From Circinella umbellata (lineage: Eukaryota > Mucoromycota > Mucoromycetes > Mucorales > Lichtheimiaceae): a stretch of DNA of 64,000 nt. Location of the stretch: positions 248,001-312,000 of the forward strand of contig JAIWNF010000032.1 of the NCBI GenBank assembly GCA_025093555.1, read 5' to 3'. Positions 48,801 to 61,400 of this stretch are shown here, in pieces. The position numbers and the translations under genes were made by a program. The number at the start of each line of letters is the position of its first letter. The stretch's first letter is position 1. The notes beneath the pieces are model-generated. The model did no database searches and was not told the DNA's origin. It saw nothing but the letters and a program-made list of their open reading frames with translations.

Positions 48801-51800
48801 AGGGGTTAAAGTGGAAGAAATAGAAATAATGGAGGGAAAAAACTAAAATGATGAAACAAAAAAAAAGAAGAATACAATAGAAGTAATATATCTATAGAAA
48901 GAAAGAAAAGGGGGGGGGGCAAGAGAACCAAAACAGTGTTAATGATAGTACTTTTGTTATATGTAATCTGATAAAAAAAAATGGTCAACAAAGAAATTAT
49001 AAAACCTTCCAATACTCAATCCCATCCTTCCATTTGAAAAATATTTGATTGGTTCTTAATATGTAAGGAAAAAAAAAGAACCATGTGGCGTACTATTATT
49101 TACTGAATAATCCTTGGTTATAATTTCCCTTTTATCATGTATTCTAATAACATACTCCTTTGCATATTTTAGCATGGGTTTATTATATAGCATGAGATTA
49201 TTGATGTAAGGGATGAACTAACTACAACCTTTTTGCTACTCAAGAAAAGCGATCTTCCGATACCATTAAAAACCCTTTATCCCCAAATCCCCACAAATTT
49301 TTATTAATTTAATTTTAAACGAGAAAGGGAGGAAGGGGGGAAGGAAGAAGTTTTATATCTCACAAACAATAGTATACATATATAGAATCTAATAAAATAT
49401 TATATTTAATACTAATTGATTACCTATATTTTATATATGTAACCCCATAACTTTTATCTGTTCTTGTGACGTAAACTATATCTACAGCACATGTTCTAAT
49501 TTATTTATGATAACCTTTTCTTTTAGAGAACTATATCAATAATTCCTAAATAATAGCTGAAAAAGGAGAATGAAGAAAAAAAAAATTCATTAACTATATA
49601 ATGATACGAAAACTTTACTTACTCAAATAATGAAACCAATATTATCTAAATTGATGTATATAAAATATAAATTTTCATATCATCAAAGTGTTTCATGTTT
49701 TATTAAAAAATGGGTTATCTTTTTCTTTTTACGTATTAAGAAAAATGTAACGTTGGTTATTCTTTTTCGCTGACGCAGACTTGCATTCGTTACATACAAA
49801 AATTGAGAATGAACTTTTTGAAGATACATCCTGGAGTAGGTAACGGGAAAATATCTATGTACTATATGATAATAATTCTGGTATGTAGAACTAATATCTT
49901 CATTTCTGTACGTACCATATAGGTAATAATATAATGTATAGTAACTGCAATAAAATTCTTTCTATCATTGCTATTTTAAGCTGTTGCTCTATCTATAATA
50001 GTGTCCGTCAGTTCTACATACTGGAAGAAGCGTTTGCTTTTATATGTATGTATAATGACTTATAATATTAAAAGAAAAAGACAAGTTAAAACCTCGGTAA
50101 TATCACTAACAGTGATTTTCCTTTATATGGTACCTGCAGTACGTAGCTTAATATGTATTTTTTGATAGCACCTACGAATCACCACCACATATAATGGATG
50201 GAGAGGACAATATTTCTTATTTTTTATGTTAAACACACAGAAAATTTATCTATTACATACTACCTTTTTACAAATAACAAAATGAGTGTGTAAAACGTTC
50301 TTTTTAACAAAAGTGCATAAAAACGGTTGGATACTGCAGGATTGTTAATGAATGTTTGTTTATCCCTTATATAATACTGCTTAACATTTCTTTATCGCTA
50401 TTTACATGCATGTTTGAATTATTTTTTTTTTGTTGAGAAAAGCCGCCTTTTTTTTTGTATTTATCATCATAAACTACTATACTGGCGCTAACAGTATAAT
50501 GATCTAAAGTAGTTGATACCTACTTTCTAAATTACTACAATTGACTATCGCTATATTTTTATTTGGCAAGTTTAAATAAAAAAAAATGGTGAAAAGAAAA
50601 GATAGGATAACATACTACGTATGCTATATCCTATGTTGATTAATACTCTTCATAAAAGGACTTGGTTATACATAGTGCGTATACACAGTGTAATAAAAGT
50701 TTTAATGATACTACATTATCTTCTTATATATAACACAGCACTCTTCTTCATTACTTGCAAAGACACAAGAGAAAATGAAGTTCAGGGAGGGTTGTTTTGA
50801 ACATCAGCAGTAGTAATTCAACAATGATAAGACCATAAATTCCGCAATCTCCCATTATATGTATGGCGACTCATGTAACTATTATATTGGAACACTAGTA
50901 GTCTAAATATGATAAAGCATGTGAATATAATAACAAGTAATATTTTTTGATACGTAAAAAGTGTTTTATAATGCTTTTGAATCTAAGAAACAACAAGTTG
51001 TGCAATTGATGTTCTTGGGTGCTTTGGTTTTAATGTTATTTGTCTGTATCAGGATTGAATACTTTTACTAGTGGGTTACGTACAACACATGCTGTCATGA
51101 TTACTTCTTAGATGTAGGTAGATAATTGTATTACATGAGCTCAGTAGATGAAGACCTGTTAAACAAAAATGATAATACATGGTATCCATTGATTTTCTCC
51201 ATCATATGCTACTCTGCATTTGTATTGTTTTAAACCATTTTCAAAGGATCGTATCACTAGATTGTTCTGAGATATTATATTTTATAGTTTAGCTATGTAT
51301 TGATATTAATACTTCAATTTTTAAGAAATAAACCCAAAAAGTCTCACAATAGTTGATACATACTCATTCTTATAAAGTAGTAATAATATATAGCTTATAT
51401 TAAATCGCTACTCTACCTCAACTTTTTATTATCCATTCTATGAAATATTCCCCATCCATTATTATGATAGTAATTATAATGATTATAAACTCTGTTATAT
51501 TTATATTTTTATTTCATTTTTTTTGTTGCCTGCTTGTGATAGTATGTTTCACAGATTCAGATGCTTTGTTTCATCAAAAAAAAATGGTAGAGATGATAAT
51601 TATATGTGTGTTTTGTGTTGGGGAGAGTTGTGTGTGTGTGTGTGTCAGGGCCGGGGGAAATGAAAAAAAAAGCGAGTTACTAATAGAATATATGAGAATG
51701 AATTGCTATACAAAAAGAAGAAATCGATTTTTTTTTTTTGTTATTATTATTGTTGCTGAATGGGATAAGTGAAAAACAGAAAAATATATGTTTGTATTCG

Positions 51801-51861
51801 GGAAGAAAAAAAAAAGGGGAAACAAGAAAAGAGGGGGTCACAGATAGTAAAAAAAAAAGAA
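45882..51861. other. Six-kilobase gene-poor region
   Basis: AT-rich DNA with many homopolymers and scattered ACGTAC motifs. No full gene was found. The only protein-like piece is a minus-strand candidate exon at 48336-48434 (listed separately). G-rich runs occur near 46100, 48780 and 48910. Confidence 0.4.
48336..48434 (-). other. Orphan candidate exon
   Basis: Between an AG at 48435-48436 and a perfect GTAAGT donor at 48330-48335, the minus strand is open and reads LMEWVEKNAGQLTTTFYYVM followed by CFLFDSTLGYYSYH, a protein-like sequence. No compatible neighbouring exon was established: candidate upstream frames end in the wrong phase. It may be a remnant or part of an unrecognised small gene. 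Confidence 0.25.
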
Positions 51862-52833
51862 CTATGATTGAAGGTTAACATAGCCTTGTTGGTGTTGTTG
51901 TAATTGAGATTGTTTTTGTTCTTGGGTTGATGGCTCTGAAGATCCATTATTATTATTATTTTCTTGTTGATGTTGATCTGATTGAGGTGAACCATCATGT
52001 TGCTTTTGTTGTTGTTGACCATCTTTATTATCATCCTTAGTATTGACAAATTCCCCATTAACCAATTTTCCTTGCTTTTCCAATTCAGCAATTTCAGCAG
52101 TAGCTATGATAAATTTCATTTGTATTAATATTTTTAAGGAAACGAATATATTAAAAAAAACAATAAGATTATAATAACTTACTCAAAAAACGACCACCTG
52201 GACCCCTAGGACGTCTCATAGCATGACGATGTCGACTTTCATGAAGATAAGGTTTTCTGGCTCGGCCAACTCTGTTCATTTCTTCAAGTTTAAACCGTGC
52301 TGCTCTTCGCTTCAAAATGCGATGATATTGCTTCGCGTTGACATACAATGGTTCTTCTTCTGGTTGCTGAGGAGCAGCAGCTGCAGCAGCTGTAGGTGCC
52401 ATAATCACTTCGCCATTAGGTCCACGATACAACGAAGTATTCATGACTTGAGCTTGTGCCGTAATCATAGCTGCAGGCTTAAAAAAATCAAAAAATACAT
52501 ATAATCTCAGTGGTCAATTTTTACGTAAACACCTCCCTAAAAAGATCTATACTACTTCTTTATATATAAACATGTCTATTACCATTGATTGAGCTGCATA
52601 ACTAAGATGGCGATTTGGATCGTACGCGAGTGGTGACCGCTGTTCCTCAGTCTAATTTTTTTTTTGTTTTTTTTAGTTGGTGAGATTCAATTTTACCAGT
52701 TATTAAATTATAATGACAAAAAAAAAAAAAAATCATAATACTTTACCATGGTACCTGGAACAGACGAAGCAGGAGGTTCTTGTGAACCAAGTCGACTACC
52801 ACTATTATTACTTGTGTTGCTATCGTAATTCAT
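51862..52833 (-). CDS. HAP2: CCAAT-binding factor subunit NF-YA (Hap2/HapB)
   Basis: This subunit gives the trimeric CCAAT-binding complex (with NF-YB and NF-YC) its sequence specificity. Four exons (52747-52833, 52583-52651, 52183-52477, 51862-52103) join in phase to 230 residues. The subunit-association helix is [20 protein letters not shown] (97-116). The DNA-binding part is [20 protein letters not shown] continuing GGRF (126-149). Both are nearly canonical, and the linker between them, EEMNRVGRA, is slightly divergent. An Ala tract precedes the core, and the C-terminus is Gln/Asn-rich, as in activation regions. The intron after GGRFL splits a codon just past the DNA-binding domain. Confidence 0.95.
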
Positions 52834-53087
52834 ATTTGTATTTTTTTGTAACTTGAAAAATGACTATTTAATTTTTATTTTTCAAAAAAAAAAAAAAACA
52901 AATCACATTCAAAATAAATAAAATGAATTCCAAAAGTTATGTTTCTTCATCATAATAGTTTTGAAGTAATATTATATCAAAAGGTTATAATAGTTTTGAA
53001 GAGGGTGTTAAGTGTATTGAAAAGGTTGAGAAGGGTTTGGGGGTTTGTTACTTTACCAAATATTCGCGGGGTACTCAGGATACAACC

Positions 53088-53167
53088 TTATTGGCTCGAA
53101 AAGAGTTGTTGGAACAAAACGATGTGGTTGGATGGATTTTGAAGCTTCTTCTGCTTCTTGATTGGAA
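53088..53167 (-). promoter_or_regulatory. Two CCAAT boxes upstream of HAP2
   Basis: On the minus (coding) strand, CCAAT occurs at 53161-53165 within CCAATCA and again at 53089-53093 in GAGCCAATAA, about 330 and 256 bp before the start codon. CCAATCA is the classical high-affinity form. Since the gene encodes the CCAAT-reading subunit, autoregulation is plausible but unproven. Confidence 0.4.
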
Positions 53168-55146
53168 GAAACCGGCCTTTTATACATTATAGGCTCAACA
53201 ACAAAAAATAAAAAAAATAAAAAAATTTTATGACGAATTTGTACAACCTTAGTTGATTTTGGAAAAATAATTTAGCCGACCTGAATATTAAATATCGGCA
53301 ACCCAAGCATAAGTTGCTTTTTTGTGTGAAAGTTGCCGTTGCCCCTGGAAACAAATATTTTTATTTCATGAACAAGTATAATAAGTAACCACTATCTTTC
53401 TAAAGTTAATTAAAAAAAGTGGACTTAATTTGACTCCATAATCCACTCAAAACATAGCCACTTTTGATTACATGCTTAACAGCTTTGTTTATTTTTCTTC
53501 GTTCATTTAACTTATCTCATCAAACGCCTATAATGAAAATTAATATTGAATGCAAGAACAGTTTCCCTCAGACATATCTCATACTTACTCATCTTCGCTT
53601 CGAGTCAGTAGAATTATTTTACTCAATTGGGAATAGGAAGATAGGATGCAGGATACGTAAGACATATCTCTAGGTATTATAACTTTAAAATTTGAAAAAA
53701 TTCTAATTCATACTCTGACAACGGTTATGGTGCGAAAACTGGTTAGGACAATGAATATAACAGGATTTTAAACAAAAACGAATGTCAAATTTCTGTTGGC
53801 TTTATTCAGAAATATACATTTCTTGAAATTCACGACACTTTTATACAGGTGTTCATATCAAGATCTTTTGCATGCATGCAACAGTACGTATATATTAATT
53901 ACATCTTTCTACACTTCAGGCCATGAAAAACCTTCTACGGTTGCCAAAATTGAAAAGTCTGTCTGCTACTGTGGTACAAAAAATAAAAAGGACGACAAAT
54001 AAACAAAGTAGTACTATCTTTCTCGTCGTTATTTAAAAGAATAATCATACACAAAGCTTGTCTTGGATCTGAAGTGTAAAAAATGCAAAAATTGGTCCCC
54101 CCCCCATTCTTATTCATGCAAAGAAAAAGATATAAGTCCGAAGCCAGTGTAGTCCTTTCTCTCTACCTTCACGATAATTAACAAGTTGATAAATTGTAGT
54201 CCTGTATACACACAGTTTCATTGCAGAACGGCATCATAGATCGAGGAAAATAACCTAATAGCTTGTCAAATGGCAAGTTGAACATTCAAGGTATAAGCAC
54301 AAAGTTTGGTAGGAGTTATAAAATAGAAAATAAATAGGTAATGTACTAACAAACATTCAAAGCTATTATACTTACAAAAGATGACTCTATCTTTGGAATG
54401 CATAATAAGTAAATGTCATAATCAACAAATGACAAAGTGAGCTAATTAAATGAAGAGATCATTGAAAGATTACTCTCTTTTTTTTTTCTGTTCCTTTTTT
54501 TTTTTTCATATCAAAAAATGTATTTTTGACAAATAATTATTGTAAAATCAAACAATAGTTTAAAAACAAGAACACTACCGGTTTAAGGTCATATGTTGTA
54601 ACGGTTATCTAGGTAATATAACGAAGTACATTTGCTTATATCAAAAAATACCATTATCTTCATCATTTGGATGCTGAGAAAATAGAAAATTCATTTCAAG
54701 TTCTTTAAATGGATTTTAATTTTTTTTTTCTCCATTTAAAGCAGGATGTGTCTGATATCGAAGGCTTTCACATCCTTCAAGGCATTTAAATGTCTTTTAA
54801 ATCCGTCAACAGAGACGAAGACGGGAAATGCGATATTTCATTTACTTTTTGTTATTGAAAAATCTCGCGATTTGGGTGAGGTGGATGCTGCGCAAACGTT
54901 ACTCGACAAGTGTAGAAATAGAAAGACATAAAAGAGAGCAAGAATTGTTGAAAACAACAATAATGGTGTATCTATTTATACTCACGTATATAACGATCAG
55001 AGAAGATTCTGATAGTACGTACGTGTCATTTTTGCAAAGTTTTGTTGTTGTAAGTAAATTATGTTAATCTATAGTCTGCTTTTGCTGTTGTCAATGTCCT
55101 TTAACATTTTGACAATTAACAATGATTGTATTTATTTCAGTATAGG
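53168..55146. other. Repeat-rich intergenic region with decayed coding fragments
   Basis: No intact gene. Around 54740-54930 a plus-strand stretch is open for about 60 codons (MCLISKAFTSFKAFKCLLNP start) and may be an early exon of the decayed gene that lies downstream. Other open frames at 53464-53673 and 53796-54002 show no motif. Confidence 0.35.
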
Positions 55147-55296
55147 TGCAGCCGCATTCCGATTTTTTATACGGGCGGAATTGTTGGCTTGACAATGGTG
55201 CAAAAATCGAAGGTGTGCAAAATGTGGGGTCGAAAACATAGCAAAAACAGAGCGGATATTTGCTAAAAGATGTGCGAAAAACAGTGTTTAGCTGTA
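55147..55296 (+). mobile_element. Diverged copy of a ~150-bp TA-flanked MITE
   Basis: This segment aligns with 56470-56618. Both share GGTGTGCAAAA.GTGGGGTCG, a downstream GTGCG.AAAAA and an ending GTTTA(G/A)CTGTA. The 5' end is degraded. It contains no coding sequence. It is the older-looking of the two copies. Confidence 0.55.
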
Positions 55297-55772
55297 CCTT
55301 CATCTTTTGTCAGCACCAATTCTAAAAACTCTAATGAGTAGAGCATAGAAACAATAGCGGTTCAAGTACTACTTAGTGCTGCTGATATTGGTCATGAAAA
55401 TGATAATATCAATGATGTTTTTTTTTACGTAAAACAACTGCCTCACATATATAGACACTTGTTCTAAAGAGTCTTGGTAATTATTAAAAACGAGAATCTA
55501 AAGGAACAACCTTTTAAAGGCAAAAAACAACCACGCTGTTTTATCACCGCGTGGTTTACCATCAGAATGCGGAGCTATGTTCGAAGGTAATAAATAATTT
55601 ATCCATGTATTTTTGTATCATCCTGCATTAATATTGGCTATAAAGGGAATTGTTAACCAATCTATTTTCTTTTCTTTTTCGAAAAATAAAAGAATGACCG
55701 AGACGAAGTGTCTTGCAAAAAGGGCTGCTTGTCATCGGTATAGCAAAAAAGAAACTGGAACTATGTTAGTCA

Positions 55773-56884
55773 CTAGAAAAACTTGACGCATTCCTTCAAG
55801 TTCTTGATGTTATTTCCGCCATCATAATAAATATACCTGAGACAGGATCAAAAGGTAAAGTACCCCGTTCCAGGGGGGAAATACCTTTTACAGATGCATG
55901 GCGCAACTCCCTGATGTTATCTTCCGTGATACATCTCTTCGATCGGTCGAGTAAGTAGCGATTATTTATCTGTTGTTGTATTATTGTCTTTATTTATTAT
56001 GATGTTCTGATATTAATAATCTCTTCTTTATTGTTATTTATTACATATTACAGTAGCGAACAAGTATGCAAGGGTTCAAAAGAAAATTTTCAGAAATAAC
56101 AAAAGATTTGGTATTTTTAAGTACACCAGCAACAGCCGGAACAATATTGACCAAGTGGAGTCATTCGGGCAAAAGATTTTTTTGATTGTTGCAGGAAAAG
56201 TATGTCCGCATGAACAAAGCAGTACTCACAAGCTTAGAGCAAATTAATGTACCAAAAGACGATCAAAAATACATATTAATATTGGCTATGGATTGCCGAG
56301 GTATAATCATTTACTTATTTATTAATTCATTCCGGCCATTTACTTATTATTATCATTAATTCCATTTGTTATAATTCATAGCCAATGCTGGGTATCTATT
56401 CTATGTTTCAAAATTTGATGATGCATATGTAGCAAAGCACACTCATACATTAGGCATCCAAGTACACTACAGTCGAATCCTGCCTTTTTTTGTGCACAGG
56501 TGGCATTTGGTTCGAGAGTAGTGCAAAACTCGGGGGTGTGCAAAAAGTGGGGTCGGAAATACAGTAACAACAAAGTAGAACCTTTGGTAAAAGGTGCGCA
56601 AAAAACGGGGTTTAACTGTAAATAATGAATGGATAGCGTTCTATCATGACCATAATGTCTTGTATCTTTGGAAGCATCACCATCATCGGCTTGTCAACAT
56701 AATTAAAAGTTCATTAAAGCACTTTAGAGGACAAGAATCAGTCGAAAGAATTAGTATTACGAATTTGGATGAAGATGATAAAAGTAATAATGATAATGTT
56801 AGTGATGAAGAGCGGGGTCCTAACGCATCATTTAGTTTCGATGGTGATGGAATCACTGAATGTGTTATTCACTTCCCCTTGTAG
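55773..56884 (+). pseudogene. Second decayed multi-exon gene, split by a MITE
   Basis: Protein-like stretches can be followed over three exon-like blocks. Block A, 55773-55950, contains LEKLDAFLQVLDVISAI and EIPFTDAWRNSLMLSSVI and ends at a GTAAGT donor. Block B, 56057-56300, contains FSEITKDLVFLSTPATAGT, then a TGA at 56183-56185, then VLTSLEQINVPKDDQKYILI and LAMDCR at a donor. Block C begins at 56382 with ANAGYLFYVSKFDDAYVAKH. Block C is interrupted by the inserted element at 56470-56618 and resumes as NNEWIAFYHDHNVLYLWKHH, ending at the TAG at 56882-56884 after an acidic Asp/Asn-rich tail. The A-to-B join is out of phase, and the frame across the insertion is off by one base. The family is unknown. 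Confidence 0.6.
56470..56618 (+). mobile_element. 149-bp MITE with TA target duplication (Tc1/mariner-pogo type)
   Basis: The element starts CAGTCGAATCC and ends in GGGGTTTAACTG. These ends are imperfect inverted repeats, with a TA directly on both sides (56468-56469, 56619-56620). TA duplication and CAGT-type termini are, from family knowledge, typical of Tc1/mariner and pogo elements. It has no coding capacity and lies within an exon of the decayed gene around it. Confidence 0.65.
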
Positions 56885-58442
56885 TATAGAAAAAGTAACA
56901 ATTATGCTGGATTATGGCACTGAGCACTCAACTATATGTGATAGAAGAATCATATGGCGAGCTCTGATTATTATAATGGTTATTTCGCCCCATCACCCCC
57001 TTCTACACACATATCATATTCATATTTCAGATAATCAAGCTCTAAAACCCTATTTTAACCTACGAAAATGGACCAGCTTATATTATAACTATGTACAATA
57101 TTTTTTTCAACAATAATAAACGTATGTATGGACGCTTATGACTTTTTACATTATTCTCAAGCAATTTTATTATACTATAGTTCAGTTTAGAACAACTTGT
57201 GTATAATATATTATATATAATTATTATTAACATTTCTTGTTTTTGAATAAAACATGATAAAGAATTACAATACGTAAAATTAATGGTTGAAAGAGCTTTA
57301 CAAATGTGGTGTTGGTAAATAGAATCAAGAAGCTATCACTTAAGTACTCGTACCTGTAAAATGTGCTGGACGAGTAACAGGTACAGTGGGATAAGTGTAA
57401 CAGAGGCTCTTGTAAGTTCATTTGCGCGCTTGACCTTGTTGTCATAGTCCAATGATCTCAGGGATCTGATATAATTGCTTCTAACAAATTGATAATATAA
57501 AAAAAAGCACGTTACTACTCTAAACACAACAAAATAAATTATGTACGTACATATGTAGTAAAAAATAAATAAATCGAAGTTACGTAAAGAGTAAACGTTA
57601 CTTATTATGCTCGCATTAATAACAAAAAAAATAGGCAGCTCGTTGATAGTAGTATGAGGGGCTCCAAGACGAACTATTTGATCATACGTATCTTAGTTAT
57701 ATACTTACGTAGAGTATTTGTATGAGCTATAAAATGGGTGATAGCAATCGAAAATAGTATATCTAAACTCTCATCTGTTGTGTTTATGAGAGTTGATATT
57801 TAGATACGTACGTACGTACGTATCGCAGAAATGGAAAATGCTCATAAATAATCACTGAATGTTATATTATTCATTTTCGTTACGATAGTTAATTACTATA
57901 AAAACGCGAAAATCAATTTGACACGACACGTCGAAAAATACAGGTGAGCAGGTAAATAATAAAGACCCCTCATCCAAGATCCTTACTAATGGAAAAGTAA
58001 AAATAAAACAGTAATGATTATAGAGCTAATGATATATTTTTTTTATTTCTCGTACTTACGTACATAAGTATAGTATCTCCTTAACAAAAAATAATAATCC
58101 ATCGTCTGACACGAATCATAAAGTGGGTCGTCTCAATTTTGTCCTTCTCTTTTATTTATTGATCGAAACTATGTCGGTAACTTATGTGATCAATAGTTCT
58201 TCTTATCAATTATAAATATATCAAAACAAAAAAAGTTGGATATTCTCACAAGGTCCAACCGCAGCAAAAAATAGAAGCAAAAAAATAAAAACGCGGCATT
58301 TGAAAAAAAATTAAGTTTAAGGGTATTTCCATTAGAAATTGTAACGAAAAAAAAAAAAGATTTATAAGTCTCAAAAAAAAAAACACGACCTTATTTCAAC
58401 TCTCTCCCCCCCTCCACTTCACAACCAACCTCACAACAACAC
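56885..58442. other. Intergenic region upstream of GCN1
   Basis: The region contains a hairpin-forming segment and an ACGT tandem tract (57760-57822, listed separately). A minus-strand stretch at 57336-57527 reads like protein (LRSLDYDNKVKRANELTRAS) but stands alone. The last 200 bp before GCN1 are A-rich, then C/T-rich (about 58400-58440), a likely 5' leader. Confidence 0.35.
57760..57822. repeat. Imperfect hairpin next to an (ACGT)n tract
   Basis: TATCTAAACTCTCAT (57760-57774) pairs with ATGAGAG..TTTAGATA (57786-57806) around a short loop, with a 6-base bulge. Directly after it is TACGTACGTACGTACGTA (57805-57822), itself fully palindromic. Confidence 0.6.
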
Positions 58443-61400
58443 ATGGCTGAACCGCTCGAGCAAACCGGCGAGCTGGCTTGGCCGGAATTCATTAAAACAA
58501 GAGTCGTCACTACAATTACACGATCGAGTGTTACCGATCGTCTTGATTTCTTGAATCATTCTTTATTGATCCGTTTACGTAGAAAAGGTAATAATAATGA
58601 ACGAAAAAACAAAAAAAAACTTCTTGTTATTATTATCATTACTATCTATTTTTTTTTCAATAAAGAAGAAAAAGAAAGAGAACGAGAGAAACTGTCTTTT
58701 ATATAATGACTTTTCAAAGAAATAAACGGTAGCTAAAAAATAAAATTGTCTTTTAGATCTACCAACCGAAGCTTTACCAGCATTACTTCATCTCGTGTTT
58801 TTGACATATACTCGTTACCACGATCGAGAATCGCGTCAAGCTATTATTGAAGTATTGAAGGCATTAGATAATTGGAATGCAGACCACTTTCAAAAGACCA
58901 TTACACCTGCCCTGGTTAAAGAATCTGAAAAAGTCAGTAAACGTACAGCTGAAAAGTAAGTATTCCTGTTGGTGGTGGCGCAGTATTAAGCATAAATATA
59001 TTAAAAAATAGGCATTTTATGTGTAACTAACTAAAATAATCTTCTTCTTTTTTTTGCTTAGTGAATCTGTTACAACGCCTGCAGATCGTTTTAATCTGTT
59101 AACTTGGGTCAATTTATTAATCAACTGTGTATTAAAATCATCTAACAACAAAGAACAACTTTTAACACCACTTATCAATTCTCAAGCTATTTTATTGGAT
59201 ACATTAGTGGATGAAAAACGAAAAAGGACAATTGCAAAGAGTGCTTTGGTAGATGTACGTCGAACTATTCGTCATAACGCTACATTGATTCCAGAATTAT
59301 TTGAATCAGCTTTTGCAAATGCAGCAACAGCTACACCTTCTTATCGTAACGCAGTTTTGATTGGTACTATTGTGGATGTCAGTCTACGATTGAAACAACC
59401 CAAGGGTATTGATGGCAAATCATTGATTGATCAACAAAAAGTAACAGATTATTATTTGAAAAATGTTGTGTCAGCACGAACAGCAGCTCCTACACCTGTT
59501 TTGGATGCTTTTGGTGATTTTATGAATACATTTGTGGATCAGGATACATTTACCAAGAATTTCTTACCTACTTTTGATAAAATGATGTTGAGATCTCCAG
59601 ATGTTGCGTCACGAGGTAAACTATAACAACCCACCATGGTTTTTCTTTTATCTTTTTTTTTAAAAAAAAAATGACGATTGGGTGTAAATATATATATATT
59701 TGGTTGAGAATAGGATGCTAATCGATTGGTAGCACTGGCTCGTATCATACCCAAGTTATCGTTCGACCCATCGACGATTTTTGCAACAAAATGGTTAGAA
59801 CCCGTATTGAATCAATTACGTGCAAGTTCAGTAGCTACACGTAATGCAGCAACCGAATTATGGGAAGCTTTGTCAATCAAATGTCGTGATATGGAACAAC
59901 TTTTAAAGGTTGTTACAGCTGTAACAAAGACATTGACAACAGGAAAGGTATCATCAGGGGAACATCGTGTTGTTACATTCAATGCCCTTTCAGCATTGGC
60001 ACAAACTGAAGATCCATCCATTAGTGAAAAGGCATTAGAAGGTTATTTCACTATGATCAGTAAAGAATCCAACGAACAAGCCATGGCAGCTGCCATTGAT
60101 GGTGCCGGTCGTCATTTAACTGTTTTAATCTATAACGATGCTTATTGTCAGCAACATAAAGAGACTGTCGCTAAAACAGTCAAAACATCTTCTGAAGGAT
60201 TGAAATCAGCAAAAGCAGCTGCACGTAAGAATTGGGCTGTTGCATTCGGTAATACAGTATGGGCTAAACGTGAACCCAGTGAAACATTAAGCACAAATGT
60301 TATGAGCTATTTGCAAAACTTGTTTACTACATTTAACAAGATTGTGGATAAGCCTTTGGTATGGAAAGACGGTCCATTGGAAGCTTATATTTTGATTGGA
60401 GCTGTATCGGGTCGTATCCAGCAATGGCCATCCTTACCTGAATCTGTCACAGATCTCTTAAAAAAGAACAAGTATCCTGAAGGATCTTTGTTAACAACTT
60501 CACCAAAGCCAAGTTTCTTGTTATGGGATCGTATTTATACAAAGGCTGTAACACCTAGTGAAGGTCTTTGGTTGGTTCGTGCATTAACAAGCGTTTTTGG
60601 TCAAGAGTCTCAAGGATTGCTCGAAAAGACAGGTGCTGGTGAATATATTGCTCAAGCTTTGATTTGGACCTTATCCAGTCATCCAGAACATACAGTACGT
60701 CGTGCTGCATATGAGGACACAGGCGCTTTGGCTAAATCAGATCCTGTCAAATTGTGTGCTTTTATAAAACCTGCATTAACTCAATGGCTTCTTGATGTGA
60801 GTGTTTTTTTTAGTATGTGAATTTTTTTACCGAATAATATTTACGCATGTATTTATTTATTTGTCTTATTATTATTACTAGTTGGAAAACAATACCAAGG
60901 AATCGACAGCCATGATTGCAAAGAATGCTGATAACTATCGTGAAGATATTGCTACTTATCGAACTGCTGGTGTTTTAAATGCTATTACATCTTTTGATAA
61001 AGGTTTTGATTCAGAGGCAAGAGAAAAAGAACTTGTTGACTTAATGATTTTGGCTCATCATAAGTATATTGGTATATTATCACTCTTTTCCTTTTTTCTT
61101 TTTTGAAAAAATGGGTATAAGTTGGTGTGGATGAAGAGGTGGAGTTAAAGGAACAATACTTTTATGTTATGGTATTAACAATGATAAAAAATCATTTATA
61201 AATAGCATCACCCACTGATAAGTATAATTGGATTACCTTGATGCAACGTGCTGGTGTGAATCCTGGCAAATTGGTAGAAAACCAAGAATCTAATATTATG
61301 AATCTTCTGAAAGATGCTTTTGCTTCAAAAGAAAAGGTAAGAAAAAAACTTTTCATTTTTATTATATAAATGGTTTTAATAATTTATTAATATTTTATCT

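Noticed and set aside
59714..59732. Acceptor TAG before GATGCTAATCG for GCN1 exon 4
   Set aside because: It would shift the frame relative to the donor at 59615. The next AG (59731-59732) restores phase exactly.
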